Below, in pieces: positions 25,342 to 34,012 of a stretch of 40,138 bases of DNA. This DNA comes from an uncultured Desulfovibrio sp. (GTDB lineage: Bacteria > Desulfobacterota > Desulfovibrionia > Desulfovibrionales > Desulfovibrionaceae). Made by a program: the position numbers and the translations under genes. The first letter of the stretch is position 1, and every line of letters starts with the position of its first letter. The stretch covers positions 1 to 40,138 of the forward strand of contig CALVHG010000022.1 of NCBI GenBank assembly GCA_944327285.1, given 5' to 3'. The notes under the pieces are model-generated. The model was not told the origin of the DNA. It did no database searches and saw only the letters and a list, made by a program, of their open reading frames with translations.

Positions 25342-26139
25342 TTAGCCGAAGAGACGGCGGAGAATGCCCTTGCGCCCCGCAGGACGACAGGAAGCGACGT
25401 CTTCCAGCTCTTCCAGAATATCGTCCATGTCGTTGCTGTAGCGGTTGGCCGCGCGCGGGTCGCCGTCGCGGAGGGCTTTGTCCAGCGCCGCGCGGCAGGC
25501 TTCGGCGCGCGCCAGAGGGGCTTTCAGACGCTCCCGGACTTCCGGCGCGCATTCGGCCTGCTGGAGAAAGTCGAGCAGACGCATGGCGTCGGGCGGGGGC
25601 GGCGTTTCGTCGGGATGCTCCCGTTTCTCGGCATCGTACATGGCCGCGCACAGAAGCGGGCAGGTCTTTTCCAGCCGTTGGGAACTCCATGTCACCGCCG
25701 TGACGATGATTTTTGCCGGAGCCGGACCGGCAGGCGGCGGAGGCGGCGTCTTGTGCAGGCCTGCTTCCAGCGCGTCCAGGTCTTCTGTCAGCCGGGCCAG
25801 CGCTGCTGCGGCCTCGTCGGTTTTCCAGCTGCCCAGCGCATCGCCCAGCATCTCCGCGTTCTGTGTCAGACTGTCCAGCTGTGCGCGCGAGAGTCTGTCG
25901 TCGAGTCGCTGGGGGAGGATAAGGGCAAGCTGCCGGAGGATTTCCGCCAGCTCGCGCGCGCCGGGCATGGGAAGTTCAGGGGCCCAGTGCGGCAGAAAAA
26001 GGCCGTTGGCGGCATCTTTGGCTTCGCCGTCAGGCGAATACAGATCCCGTGCCTGAGCGCACAGGCGCGGCCAGCGCGCGCGGGCCGCTTCGAGATTGGG
26101 CGTGGCGCATATCAGGCGGATTTGCAGGATGTTTCCCAT
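25342..26139 (-). CDS. Cytoplasmic protein of unknown function
   Basis: I do not recognise this 265-aa protein. It has no signal peptide or membrane helix. Predicted mostly alpha-helical: an Ala/Leu/Glu-rich N-terminal half (about 15-125), a proline-rich linker KTPPPPPAGPAPAK (about 129-142), then a second helical part with two Cys near 160-165 and a C-terminal basic stretch (GRKGILRRLFG). The ATG at 26139 is preceded by AAGGA. It precedes ssb on the same strand, and no domain suggests a replication role. It may be a lineage-specific family of the deltaproteobacterial group. Confidence 0.65.
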   Translation of the reverse strand: MGNILQIRLICATPNLEAARARWPRLCAQARDLYSPDGEAKDAANGLFLPHWAPELPMPGARELAEILRQLALILPQRLDDRLSRAQLDSLTQNAEMLGDALGSWKTDEAAAALARLTEDLDALEAGLHKTPPPPPAGPAPAKIIVTAVTWSSQRLEKTCPLLCAAMYDAEKREHPDETPPPPDAMRLLDFLQQAECAPEVRERLKAPLARAEACRAALDKALRDGDPRAANRYSNDMDDILEELEDVASCRPAGRKGILRRLFG

Positions 26140-26214
26140 GGCGATCCTTTACCCGGCCTGCGCCGGGGAGAAAAAGGGACGGCTGCCGCCGGATGCTGGC
26201 ACTCGTCCTGAAGT

Positions 26215-26240
26215 GCGCGGAAAAACGTGTTTTTTCCGCT
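26215..26240 (+). repeat. Family B fragment (GCGGAAAAA hairpin only)
   Basis: GCGGAAAAACGTGTTTTTTCCGC, the third hairpin of family B, without the rest of the element. It is upstream of the 265-aa gene. Positions 26140-26406 hold this fragment, family A copy A9 and no gene. Confidence 0.45.
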
Positions 26241-26303
26241 AAATAGGATGCATCTGCTGCGCGTTTTTAATAAGACGACTACCGTATGCTTCCACATCCG
26301 TCT

Positions 26304-26413
26304 GAAAAAGCGCGCTGGGGAAGGGATGGGGGCCTCTGGGGGAAGGGAAACACCTCTCGCGCGAGCAGAGGGGTTTCCCTTCCCCCAGAACAAGTTATGA
26401 ATGGCGTTAGCCC
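26304..26413 (-). repeat. Family A repeat, copy A9
   Basis: Reverse orientation: head GGGGCTAACGCCATTCATAACTTG (shortened form of GGGGCTGTTAACACCATTCG), hairpin with GCTCGCGC loop, C-rich tract, GCGCGCTTTTTC. The TAA stop of the BCCP-like gene is within the GGGGCTAACG terminus. Confidence 0.85.
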
Positions 26414-27057
26414 CGTTCCGTCCATTCGGTCTGGACGCGCATGATGACGTCCTGAATGGCGGGGAGCTGATCCTGCGGGCAGACGCCGAGCAGCGGAGCG
26501 CCGGCGTCCATGTTTTCGTTAATGGTGAAGTAGATGGCGTAAATGACGCCGTCGGGCCCCGAATAGTTGAGGGGCACTTCGCGCTTCATGCGGGACATGA
26601 TGAGCAGTTCCATGCCGTCGCGCACCTGTACGGAGTGGGCGTCGGAAGCGCGGATTTTTTTCTCCACTTCGGGAATGAAGTAGTATTTTGCGCGTTCGGG
26701 AGCGCAGAAGAGGTGCAGGGCCTTCTTGAGAATGGCGTGCTCGACTTCGGCGCGGGTCAGCATGTGGCGCAGGATCATGAGCGGCGTTCCGGCTTCCACG
26801 AACTGCCCTTCAAGCTCGCTGTGAATGAGGCAGATCTCGCCCTTTTCCGGAGCGAGAATGGGCTTGGGATTGCGCTCGCGTTCCAGCGTGGCAAGCCGGG
26901 TGCCGGGTTTTTCCTTCCACTGGCCCTGCGGGCCCATGACGGTGTCGCCGACCTTGAGATCGCCGAAGGTGACCACGCCGGTGTGGGGCGTGGAGATGAC
27001 GATTTCACGATAGGGGGACGCCTTGATTTCGTCCAGCAGCTTCGAGATGTCGATCAT
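26407..27057 (-). CDS. Divergent biotin carboxyl carrier-type protein of an acyl-CoA carboxylase
   Basis: This 216-aa protein follows the accAD fusion by 12 nt, so it should be the carrier that shuttles biotin between carboxylase and transferase. The C-terminal half fits a biotinyl/lipoyl domain (DGMELLIMSRMKREVPLNY, about 147-165; hammerhead-type GPDGVIYAIYFTINENMDAGAPLLGV after it). K158 lies at the biotin lysine position, but the usual AMKM is RMKR. A second half-domain (ILAPEKGEI...FVEAGTPLMIL, about 68-97) precedes it. Length and layout differ from the 150-aa E. coli AccB, and whether K158 is biotinylated is untested. The stop codon and perhaps the last codon come from family A copy A9. 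Confidence 0.7.
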   Translation of the reverse strand: MIDISKLLDEIKASPYREIVISTPHTGVVTFGDLKVGDTVMGPQGQWKEKPGTRLATLERERNPKPILAPEKGEICLIHSELEGQFVEAGTPLMILRHMLTRAEVEHAILKKALHLFCAPERAKYYFIPEVEKKIRASDAHSVQVRDGMELLIMSRMKREVPLNYSGPDGVIYAIYFTINENMDAGAPLLGVCPQDQLPAIQDVIMRVQTEWTERG

Positions 27058-27069
27058 GGGCGGCCTTCC

Positions 27070-29313
27070 TTAGCGGTAATAGAGGTTGCGGCCGCCGATG
27101 GTCAGCAGGGCCTGCTTGAGATTGGCGCGAATCTGGCGACGATCCCAGATGGCCTGAATATGCCCGCGCGACAGCGCCCGGTAGGAGCGGTGATACTTGG
27201 GCGGAATATCCATGCCGGTGGTTTCCTTGATGACGCCGGGACCGGCAAAGCCGATATTGGAAGAGCGCACCGCGAACTGATAGGGCGAGCAGCCGAGGAA
27301 GCTCGCCACGGGACCGGCGAAGGAGTTGGTGTCGTAAAGCACCATGTACAGGCCGCCGGCCTGAATGTAGCGGCGCACGGCAACCGTGCAGCGGGGCATC
27401 TGGATGACGCCGTGCGTGCCTTCCTGAATGCGTATGCCCGCCGTGCCGTGCACATAGGCCAGGAAGGGATAGCGCTTCTTGGCGGCGCGTTCGGCGGCCT
27501 CGACAAACTTGTAGCCTTCGGCCGCGCCCACGGAGCCGCCGCGGAACGTGCCCATGAGCATGGCCACCACCATCTTGATGCCGTCGATGCGGGCCTCAAA
27601 GGTCATGCAGCCGCTCTTGACGCCGGTCTTGGCCTTGGCCTGCGCGATGCGTTCGTCAAAGCCGGGGAACTCCAGCGGATTGCCGGCTTCGATTTCGGCG
27701 TTGAATTCAAAGACGGAGTCCACGTCAAACACGTTTTTGACGTACCATTCCGGTTCCATGGGGAAATGGTAGCCGCAATGGCTGCACACGCCCGCAAACT
27801 CCGCGAACAGATCCGGGCCCCAGAGATCGAGGCAGCCGTAGGTGGCGCTGTTGGGGCAGGTCAGGGTCCGGTCAATTTTGTAGCGCGGCGAGAGGTAGTT
27901 CCACTTGCTGCGGCGCTGATCGTCCACCCAGTTGGAAAGCGAGGTCAGTTCCGCGGCCTGCGTCTTCTTGGCGGGCAGACGGGCAATCTTGCGCCACGGG
28001 CTGAACAGGCGGGACTTGATCAGATCAATTTCGCTGCCCACTTCCTCGACCATGCTCTTGATGCGGCGCTGATGCTTGCGGTAAAAATCGTACTTGAGAT
28101 GCACCCAGGGCTTGCTCAGCCAGTCGCGCAGGGCAGCGGCATTCTTTGTCAGGAAGGGGCGCTTATCGAGCGCGGCTTCGCGGGCAAAGTGCAGATATTT
28201 CTGCTGGCGACGTTCCACAAGACGATCCTTGTTGCTGCTGGAGAGGCCCCAGCGCAGATACGTTTCGTCCAGATTGATGTCGGGGCGGCGCAGGCGGGAC
28301 AGGGCCAGCTTGCGGAAGCCGGGCAGACCGCGGCTCTGGATGACGACCTCGTCGGTGGCGCGGATCACTTCCTGCCGCAGCTGGCGGAAGAATTCAAAGT
28401 GATTGGGACGCGCGCCGAGGGGCGGTTCCTGAATGATGCGGTCGATATAGCCGAAACGCAGGTTGTCCTGCGCGGTGATGTGCAGATGCTCGGCGCAGTG
28501 CTCGATAAGCTCCGGTGTGGCGCGTTCTCCGGCCTTGAGATGGCCTTCGATGGCGGCGGCGCCTTCGGGCGAGATGACCGAATAGTAGCCGTGCGACAGC
28601 ATGAGGCGCTTGTCCGCAAGGCCGATGGCTTCCGCGCCGCCGGAGCCGCCTTCGGAGATGACGGCGATGACGGGGACGCGCAGACCGGCCATGCAGTAGA
28701 TGTTGCGGGCGATCTGCTGGGCCGCGCCGGGGTAGTCTTCCACCGGGTAGGAACCGGGGGTGAAGATGTAGGCGTGAATGGGAATGCCTTCGGTTTCGGC
28801 CACGCGCATATACTGCTGGGCCTTGGCATTGCCCCAGGGCTTGACGGAGCCGCCGTTGCGGAATTCCGCGCCGTGGCCCTTTTCCTGTCCGATGATCATG
28901 ACGGACTGGGTATGGGTCTTCTTGCCGTGGCGGCGCGTGATGACGGCGCGGGCAATGAGCATGCTCGGATCGAGGCTGTGCTCGTCCTGCCCGCCCACTT
29001 CGGTAAAGTTGTCGTAAACGTTTTCCAGAATATCGCGCAGGCAGATACGCTGGGGATGGCGCACGATGCGCACCTTGTCCATAGGCGTAATCAGACCTTC
29101 GAGACGGCTTTCCACATAGGAAAACAGATCTTCCAGCGTGACGATGTCGGTATAGGGGTCCTGAATTTCGCCCATGCTGGCGCGAGCGTTGAACTCGGCG
29201 AGCTTTTCTTCCAGCATGGACAGGCTGTCGTCATGCTTGCCCGCGAAAATATCCCGGGCGTAGGAGAGGCGGTCCTTCAGGCTTTGCAGGCGTTTTTCAA
29301 TATTGTTGTCCAT
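27070..29313 (-). CDS. Acyl-CoA carboxylase carboxyltransferase, AccA-AccD fusion
   Basis: The 747-aa protein carries an AccA-like alpha half first (about 60-330; oxyanion motif SEGGSGGAEAIG at 220-231) and an AccD-like beta half after it (about 480-747; GGSVGAAEGYK near 592-602, HGTAGIRIQEG near 622-632). The order alpha-then-beta is the reverse of the usual AccD-AccA fusions. The beta zinc ribbon has cysteines C486, C494, C510, C513, so the first knuckle is C-x7-C instead of C-x2-C. It should transfer carboxyl from biotin to an acyl-CoA, most likely acetyl-CoA for fatty acid synthesis. It sits between accC (26 nt gap) and the BCCP-like gene (12 nt gap), one operon. Confidence 0.85.
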   Translation of the reverse strand: MDNNIEKRLQSLKDRLSYARDIFAGKHDDSLSMLEEKLAEFNARASMGEIQDPYTDIVTLEDLFSYVESRLEGLITPMDKVRIVRHPQRICLRDILENVYDNFTEVGGQDEHSLDPSMLIARAVITRRHGKKTHTQSVMIIGQEKGHGAEFRNGGSVKPWGNAKAQQYMRVAETEGIPIHAYIFTPGSYPVEDYPGAAQQIARNIYCMAGLRVPVIAVISEGGSGGAEAIGLADKRLMLSHGYYSVISPEGAAAIEGHLKAGERATPELIEHCAEHLHITAQDNLRFGYIDRIIQEPPLGARPNHFEFFRQLRQEVIRATDEVVIQSRGLPGFRKLALSRLRRPDINLDETYLRWGLSSSNKDRLVERRQQKYLHFAREAALDKRPFLTKNAAALRDWLSKPWVHLKYDFYRKHQRRIKSMVEEVGSEIDLIKSRLFSPWRKIARLPAKKTQAAELTSLSNWVDDQRRSKWNYLSPRYKIDRTLTCPNSATYGCLDLWGPDLFAEFAGVCSHCGYHFPMEPEWYVKNVFDVDSVFEFNAEIEAGNPLEFPGFDERIAQAKAKTGVKSGCMTFEARIDGIKMVVAMLMGTFRGGSVGAAEGYKFVEAAERAAKKRYPFLAYVHGTAGIRIQEGTHGVIQMPRCTVAVRRYIQAGGLYMVLYDTNSFAGPVASFLGCSPYQFAVRSSNIGFAGPGVIKETTGMDIPPKYHRSYRALSRGHIQAIWDRRQIRANLKQALLTIGGRNLYYR

Positions 29314-29339
29314 AGGTTCGTGTATCCCGGTCAGGCCCG

Positions 29340-30785
29340 TTAGAAGCGCAGGATGCGCTCGGTATTGGCGCGAAGGAAGTTGACGTTGGATTTGAGGCTG
29401 TCGCCCGCGGCGTTATGCCCTTCAAGCACCAGCCCGTCGAGGAATTCCCGGCCGCGGGCCTTGGCCTCGTCCAGATCCTTGCCCCAGACAATGGCCAGCG
29501 CCAGATTGGGGTCGAATTCCGTCGGGATTTCATAAGGTTCGTCAGTCGGCACGTGGGTCAGCATGGTCAGCCACGGCTGATCCTGCCAGCTGAAGCGTTC
29601 GATGCGGCCGACCCACGGGGTAAAGCGGTTGTCCGGGTCTTCGGCAATAAGGCGGTATTCGATGCCCACGCCGTCAAAGGCGATGGCTTCCTGACCGTAG
29701 CCCAGCGGCTGGCCCAGACCGGTGCGGATCTGCTCGGCGATGAGATCCACGCCGCCCTCGTTGTTGACCGTGGAAATACGGGCGGAAACGCCGTTTTCCA
29801 CTTGAATGCGGGTGTTCACTTCCATGAGGAAGGGATCGCCGTTGCGGGTGACGATCCATTCCCAGGTGCCTACGTTGTCGTAGCCGACCTTGCGGGCCAT
29901 GGTCAGCGAATAGTGGACGATGTCCACCAGCACCTTTTCGGCGTTGAAGCTGTAGCTAATGTTGTGGGGCGCGAAGCCCGGCGCAACTTCGATGCGCTTT
30001 TGCAGGCCGGTGGACTGGATAGAGCAGTTGCGCGTGCCGAAGTGCACGGGATGCTGCCCGGAACGATCCGACACAATCTGCACTTCAAGGTGGTTGAAGT
30101 CGGTAATGCGCTGCTCGATGAGCACGCCCTCGTCCTTGAACTGGCGCAGGGCATAGTTGCGGATGCGGCGATAGACCGAGCGGAACATGTCGATATCGTA
30201 GACTTCCTCGATACCCATGCCGCCGCCGCCCGCCGAGGCCTTGACCAGCACCAGCGGGCGCTTGATGCCCTGCTGTTCCTGAAATTCAAAGACGCTGCGC
30301 GCAATGCGCTCGGCTTCCACTTCGTCATAAATGGGACGGTCGGAACCCGGCACCGTAGGCACGCCGAGGCTGCGGGCCAGACGCTTGGTATTAATCTTGT
30401 CGCCCAGCTCGCGGATGATTTTCCACGAGGGGCCTATGAATATCATTTTTCGGTCGCGCTTGGTCACGCGGCGGGCAAAGCGGAAATCTTCGGCAAAGAA
30501 GCCGTATCCCGGATGCACGGCCGTGCATTCCGCCACGTCGGCCACGGCCATGAGCTCGTTTGCGTCATGGTAGGACGAAACGCGGTACAGGCTTTTTTCG
30601 CCGCCGTGTTCGCGGGCATGGCGCACATGGCCGGAGGCGGCGTCTTCCGCCGTGTAGATGGCGCAGAAGGGCAGGCCCAGCTTGGCGCAGGCCCGCATGA
30701 TACGAATGGCGATTTCGCCGCGGTTTGCCACCAGAACCTTGTGCTGGTTCAGCGGCAGCTTGTACAGGTCTTGCAATGTGCTCAT
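29340..30785 (-). CDS. accC: Biotin carboxylase (AccC-type)
   Basis: The 481-aa ATP-grasp enzyme carboxylates biotin on the carrier with ATP and bicarbonate. N-terminal ANRGEIAIRIMRA (about 20-32), the glycine-rich ATP lid KASAGGGGMGI (about 183-193), and the active-site segment E(V)NTRIQVEN (about 330-339) are present. The last motif reads VENGVSAR where VEHPVTE is common; the catalytic Asn-Arg-Gln-Val-Glu residues are kept. The start at 30785 has AGGAG on the minus strand. It is first in the operon accC-accAD-BCCP-like and divergent from the nucleoside phosphorylase gene. The acyl-CoA type is inferred from the AccA/AccD partner; a pyruvate carboxylase partner domain is absent. Confidence 0.88.
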   Translation of the reverse strand: MSTLQDLYKLPLNQHKVLVANRGEIAIRIMRACAKLGLPFCAIYTAEDAASGHVRHAREHGGEKSLYRVSSYHDANELMAVADVAECTAVHPGYGFFAEDFRFARRVTKRDRKMIFIGPSWKIIRELGDKINTKRLARSLGVPTVPGSDRPIYDEVEAERIARSVFEFQEQQGIKRPLVLVKASAGGGGMGIEEVYDIDMFRSVYRRIRNYALRQFKDEGVLIEQRITDFNHLEVQIVSDRSGQHPVHFGTRNCSIQSTGLQKRIEVAPGFAPHNISYSFNAEKVLVDIVHYSLTMARKVGYDNVGTWEWIVTRNGDPFLMEVNTRIQVENGVSARISTVNNEGGVDLIAEQIRTGLGQPLGYGQEAIAFDGVGIEYRLIAEDPDNRFTPWVGRIERFSWQDQPWLTMLTHVPTDEPYEIPTEFDPNLALAIVWGKDLDEAKARGREFLDGLVLEGHNAAGDSLKSNVNFLRANTERILRF

Positions 30786-30826
30786 AGGTCTCCTGCCGAC
30801 GGCGCGGATGAACTGCGGGCCGGTGC

Positions 30827-30855
30827 TTGTGAACCGCGCCGCGCCGGGCTATAGT
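30827..30855 (+). promoter_or_regulatory. Promoter of the nucleoside phosphorylase gene
   Basis: TTGTGA (30827-30832) and TATAGT (30850-30855) with a 17-bp spacer. It lies in the 162-nt divergent region between accC and the phosphorylase. Confidence 0.55.
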
Positions 30856-30859
30856 GCGC

Positions 30860-30875
30860 GGGGCAAATTTGCTCC
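30860..30875. promoter_or_regulatory. Near-palindromic operator-like site
   Basis: GGGGCAAATTTGCTCC, a 16-bp near-perfect palindrome starting 4 nt downstream of the -10 box above. Its position would let a bound regulator block transcription. The GCAAA/TTTGC core recalls LacI-family sites, but no such regulator is in the window. Confidence 0.35.
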
Positions 30876-30947
30876 ACGACAAAAGGCCTCCGCCGCGACA
30901 GGCACGCCGGAGGGCGAAGGAAAGCGAGTATTTCAGGAGGCATTTTG

Positions 30948-31793
30948 ATGCAAAATTTCCCAGAAGTCCAGCTTGCCGTTGCGGCGCTGAAGGCCCGTTT
31001 CGACGCGGAGAGCGGTTTTGCAAGCGGAGACGAACCCATAGGGCTGATACTCGGCACCGGACTTTCCGGCCTTGGCGCGTCCCTGGAGGGGGCCGTTCGC
31101 GTTCCCTGGGAGGAGCTGCCCGGCTTCCGGGCCTCCACGGTCCAGAGTCATTCCGGCTGCTTTGCGCTCGGCCGCTTGGGCCCCGGACGGCGGCTTGTGC
31201 TTGCTCAGGAAGGACGCCGCCATCTTTATGAAGGCGCAAGCCCGGCCGAAGTCTGCATGGGCGTGCGCGTCATGGCCGGTCTGGGCGTGCGCCGCCTGAT
31301 CATCACCAATGCTTCGGGGGCCATCAATCCCCAGTTCGACGCGGGCGGCCTGCTCTGTATGACCGATCAAATCAACGCCACGGGGCGTTCTCCTCTTGTG
31401 GGCCCCAACGACGATGCCGCAGGGCCGCGTTTCCCCGACATGAGCGCTCCTTTTGACGCCGAACTGCGCGCGCTGGCGCTCGAATGCGCCCGCAGGGAAG
31501 GGATTCGGCTGGAGCGCGGAGTCTACATTGGCGTGCTGGGGCCGCAGCTGGAAACGCCCGCCGAAACCCGCATGTACCGGCAATGGGGCGCGGATGCCGT
31601 GGGCATGAGCACGGTGCTGGAAGTCATCGCCGCCCGTCATCTCGGTATGCGCGTGCTGGGGCTTTCGTGCATGACAAACAAGAATCTGCCGGACTGCATG
31701 GCTCCCGCCACCATTGAGGAAATCGTGGCCACGGCCGAAAAAAGCGGCGTCGCGCTGGCCCGCCTCCTGACGGCGGTGGTGACAAGCATGTAA
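30948..31793 (+). CDS. Purine-nucleoside phosphorylase (PNP/MTAP family)
   Basis: The 281-aa trimeric-type purine nucleoside phosphorylase splits inosine or guanosine with phosphate to base plus ribose-1-phosphate in the cytosol. Phosphate-site motifs: LGTGLSG (about 32-38), the SHSG segment near 65, and RRHLYEG (about 87-93). Other family marks are NASGAI (about 120), the LGPQLETPAETRMYRQWGADAVGMSTVLEVIAA region (about 197-228), and CMTNKN near 240. It belongs to the PNP/MTAP superfamily II, not the DeoD type. The ATG at 30948 has AGGAGG at 7 nt. typA follows 80 nt later on the same strand, with no terminator between. Confidence 0.9.
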   Translation: MQNFPEVQLAVAALKARFDAESGFASGDEPIGLILGTGLSGLGASLEGAVRVPWEELPGFRASTVQSHSGCFALGRLGPGRRLVLAQEGRRHLYEGASPAEVCMGVRVMAGLGVRRLIITNASGAINPQFDAGGLLCMTDQINATGRSPLVGPNDDAAGPRFPDMSAPFDAELRALALECARREGIRLERGVYIGVLGPQLETPAETRMYRQWGADAVGMSTVLEVIAARHLGMRVLGLSCMTNKNLPDCMAPATIEEIVATAEKSGVALARLLTAVVTSM

Positions 31794-31873
31794 AAAATGG
31801 GTATTCTTACCGCCTTCCAAAACAGCAATCCGCCCCGCAGTTCCGGGCAACGTCTTTTACAAGGTCAGAGAGG

Positions 31874-33703
31874 ATGCAGCAGAATAATCACCTTCGCAAC
31901 GTGGCGATCATCGCCCACGTCGATCACGGCAAAACCACTCTCGTGGATGGTCTTTTCAAGCAGGCGGGCGTCTTTCGCGACGACCAGCAGGTGGATGACC
32001 GCGTTATGGACAGCATGGATCTGGAACGCGAACGCGGCATTACCATTGCGGCCAAGAACTGCGCCGTCAACTGGAAGGGCGTAAAAATCAATATCATCGA
32101 CACTCCCGGCCACGCCGACTTCGGCGGCGAAGTGGAGCGCTCCCTTTCCATGGCCAGCGGCGCGATCTTGCTGGTGGACTCTTCCGAAGGGCCCCTGCCC
32201 CAGACCCGCTTCGTGCTGCGCAAGACGCTTGAGGCCGGTCTGCCCGTGGTGGTCATCATCAACAAGATTGACCGCAAGGACGCCCGCCCCGACGAAGTGC
32301 TCAACGAAATTTACGATCTGTTCATCGACCTCGGCGCCACCGACGAGCAGCTGGAATTCCCCGTGCTCTACGCCATCGGGCGCGAGGGCGTGGCCATGCG
32401 CAATCTTGACGACGAGCGTAAGGACTTCACGCCGCTTTTCGAGACCATTCTCGAAAAAATCCCCGGTCCTTCCTATGATCCCGATCAGCCCTTCCAGATG
32501 CTGGTGGCCGATCTCGACTACTCCGACTATCTCGGTCGTCTGGCCGTGGGGCGCATCATGCACGGCAAGGTCTACGCCAAGGAAGCGCTCGCCTGCATCG
32601 GCGAAAACGGCGAGCCCCGTCCCCTGCGCGCCACCAAGTTGCAGGTCTATGACGGTTTGCAGTTGTCGGAAGTGGAAGAGGCCGAACCCGGCGACATCGT
32701 TGTGCTTGCCGGTATCGAAGATGTGACCATCGGCGACACCATCTGCACGCGGGAAGCTCCGGCCGCCCTGCCGCGTATCCGCGTGGACGAGCCGACCGTG
32801 GCCATGCGCTTCGGCATCAATACCTCTCCTCTGGCCGGGCGCGAAGGCAAGCTCGTGCAGAGCCGCGCCATCCGTGATCGTCTGGTCAAGGAATGCCTGC
32901 GCAATGTGGCCGTGCGTCTGGAGGATACCGCGGACAAGGATGCATTCCTCGTCAAGGGGCGCGGCGAATTCCAGATGGCCATTCTCATTGAAACCATGCG
33001 CCGCGAAGGTTTCGAGCTGTCCGTTGGTCGTCCCGAAGTCATTCTCAAGAAGGATGAAAACGGCACGACCCTTGAGCCTATCGAGCACCTCTACGTGGAT
33101 TGCGACGAAGTGTTCATGGGCGTCGTGACCGACAAGCTCAATCAGCGCAAGGGCCGTATGCTCAACTGCATCAACAATGGCACCGGCCGCGTGCGTCTTG
33201 AATTCACTGTGCCTTCCCGCGGCCTCATCGGCTATCGCGACGAGTTCCTGACCGATACCAAGGGAACCGGCATCATGAACTCGTATCTCGAAGGCTATGA
33301 GGAATGGCGCGGCGATTTCCCCACCCGCTATTCGGGCTCCATTGTGGCCGACCGTCCCGGCAACGCCGTGGCCTACGCCCTGTTCAACCTTGAGCCGCGC
33401 GGCGTCCTTTTCGTGGAGCCCGGCGATCCCGTCTATGAAGGTATGATCGTGGGCGAGCACAACCGCGACAACGACATCGACGTGAACGCCACCAAGGAAA
33501 AGAAGCTGACCAACCTGCGCGCCGCAGGCAAGGATGAAAACGTCATCCTTACTCCGGTCAAGAAGATGACCCTTGAACACGCTCTCCACTTCGTTCGCGA
33601 AGACGAACTTGTGGAAGTCACCCCCCTCTCCATCCGTCTGCGCAAGGTCGAACTCTCGGCCCAGAAGCGTTACCAGATGGCCGGGGCCAAGAAGAAAGGG
33701 TAG
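31874..33703 (+). CDS. typA: Ribosome-binding translational GTPase BipA/TypA
   Basis: The 609-aa EF-G-like GTPase associates with 70S ribosomes and helps 50S assembly and stress adaptation. GTPase motifs: AHVDHGKTT (G1), DTPGHADFGGE (G3), NKIDR (G4). EF-G-type domains follow, with the GRGEFQMAILIETMRREGFELSVGRPEV segment near 365-392 and a C-terminal BipA domain near 490-600. Length is normal. The ATG at 31874 has AAGG at 9 nt. It probably shares the phosphorylase transcript, or has a weak promoter in the 80-nt gap. Family A copy A10 begins 8 nt after the stop. Confidence 0.96.
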   Translation: MQQNNHLRNVAIIAHVDHGKTTLVDGLFKQAGVFRDDQQVDDRVMDSMDLERERGITIAAKNCAVNWKGVKINIIDTPGHADFGGEVERSLSMASGAILLVDSSEGPLPQTRFVLRKTLEAGLPVVVIINKIDRKDARPDEVLNEIYDLFIDLGATDEQLEFPVLYAIGREGVAMRNLDDERKDFTPLFETILEKIPGPSYDPDQPFQMLVADLDYSDYLGRLAVGRIMHGKVYAKEALACIGENGEPRPLRATKLQVYDGLQLSEVEEAEPGDIVVLAGIEDVTIGDTICTREAPAALPRIRVDEPTVAMRFGINTSPLAGREGKLVQSRAIRDRLVKECLRNVAVRLEDTADKDAFLVKGRGEFQMAILIETMRREGFELSVGRPEVILKKDENGTTLEPIEHLYVDCDEVFMGVVTDKLNQRKGRMLNCINNGTGRVRLEFTVPSRGLIGYRDEFLTDTKGTGIMNSYLEGYEEWRGDFPTRYSGSIVADRPGNAVAYALFNLEPRGVLFVEPGDPVYEGMIVGEHNRDNDIDVNATKEKKLTNLRAAGKDENVILTPVKKMTLEHALHFVREDELVEVTPLSIRLRKVELSAQKRYQMAGAKKKG

Positions 33704-33710
33704 GTTTTTA

Positions 33711-33800
33711 TTGAGGGGGGAAGGAAACCCCTTGGCTAGCGCGCAAGGGGGTTCCTTCCCCCCTCAAACTCCCCCCATCCTTCCCCAACGCGCTTTATTC
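33711..33800 (+). repeat. Family A repeat, copy A10
   Basis: Hairpin TTGAGGGGGGAAGGAAACC (33711-33729) with its complement (33750-33768), with a GGCTAGCGCGC loop; both arms carry AAGGAAA instead of AAGGGAAA. The C-rich tract and AACGCGCTTTATTC follow. It has the direction of typA. The interval 33801-33912 shows nothing assignable. Confidence 0.85.
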
Positions 33801-33912
33801 TGGTAGATGGGCGGCATTTGTTCCTGTTCGCTTTCCATCCTTTGCCGTCCCCCGGAAGCGCATGCAGATTTTCAATTTCAGAACCGTGTGTTAGGGAATA
33901 TTCCAGAGATGT

Positions 33913-33949
33913 AAAAGGCCGCTTGTCAGTGTGACAGGCGGCCTTTTTT
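33913..33949. terminator. Bidirectional intrinsic terminator
   Basis: Sixteen-bp stem (33913-33928 with 33932-33947) with one G-T pair, A4 at the left and T6 at the right end. It lies between two family A copies pointing at each other, in the convergent region of typA and the lutB-lutA gene. Confidence 0.85.
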
Positions 33950-34012
33950 GCTGTGTATCCGGGAGACGGTAACGACAGAAAAGCGGCGATATTCCCGAAC
34001 GGCCCGATTTAT

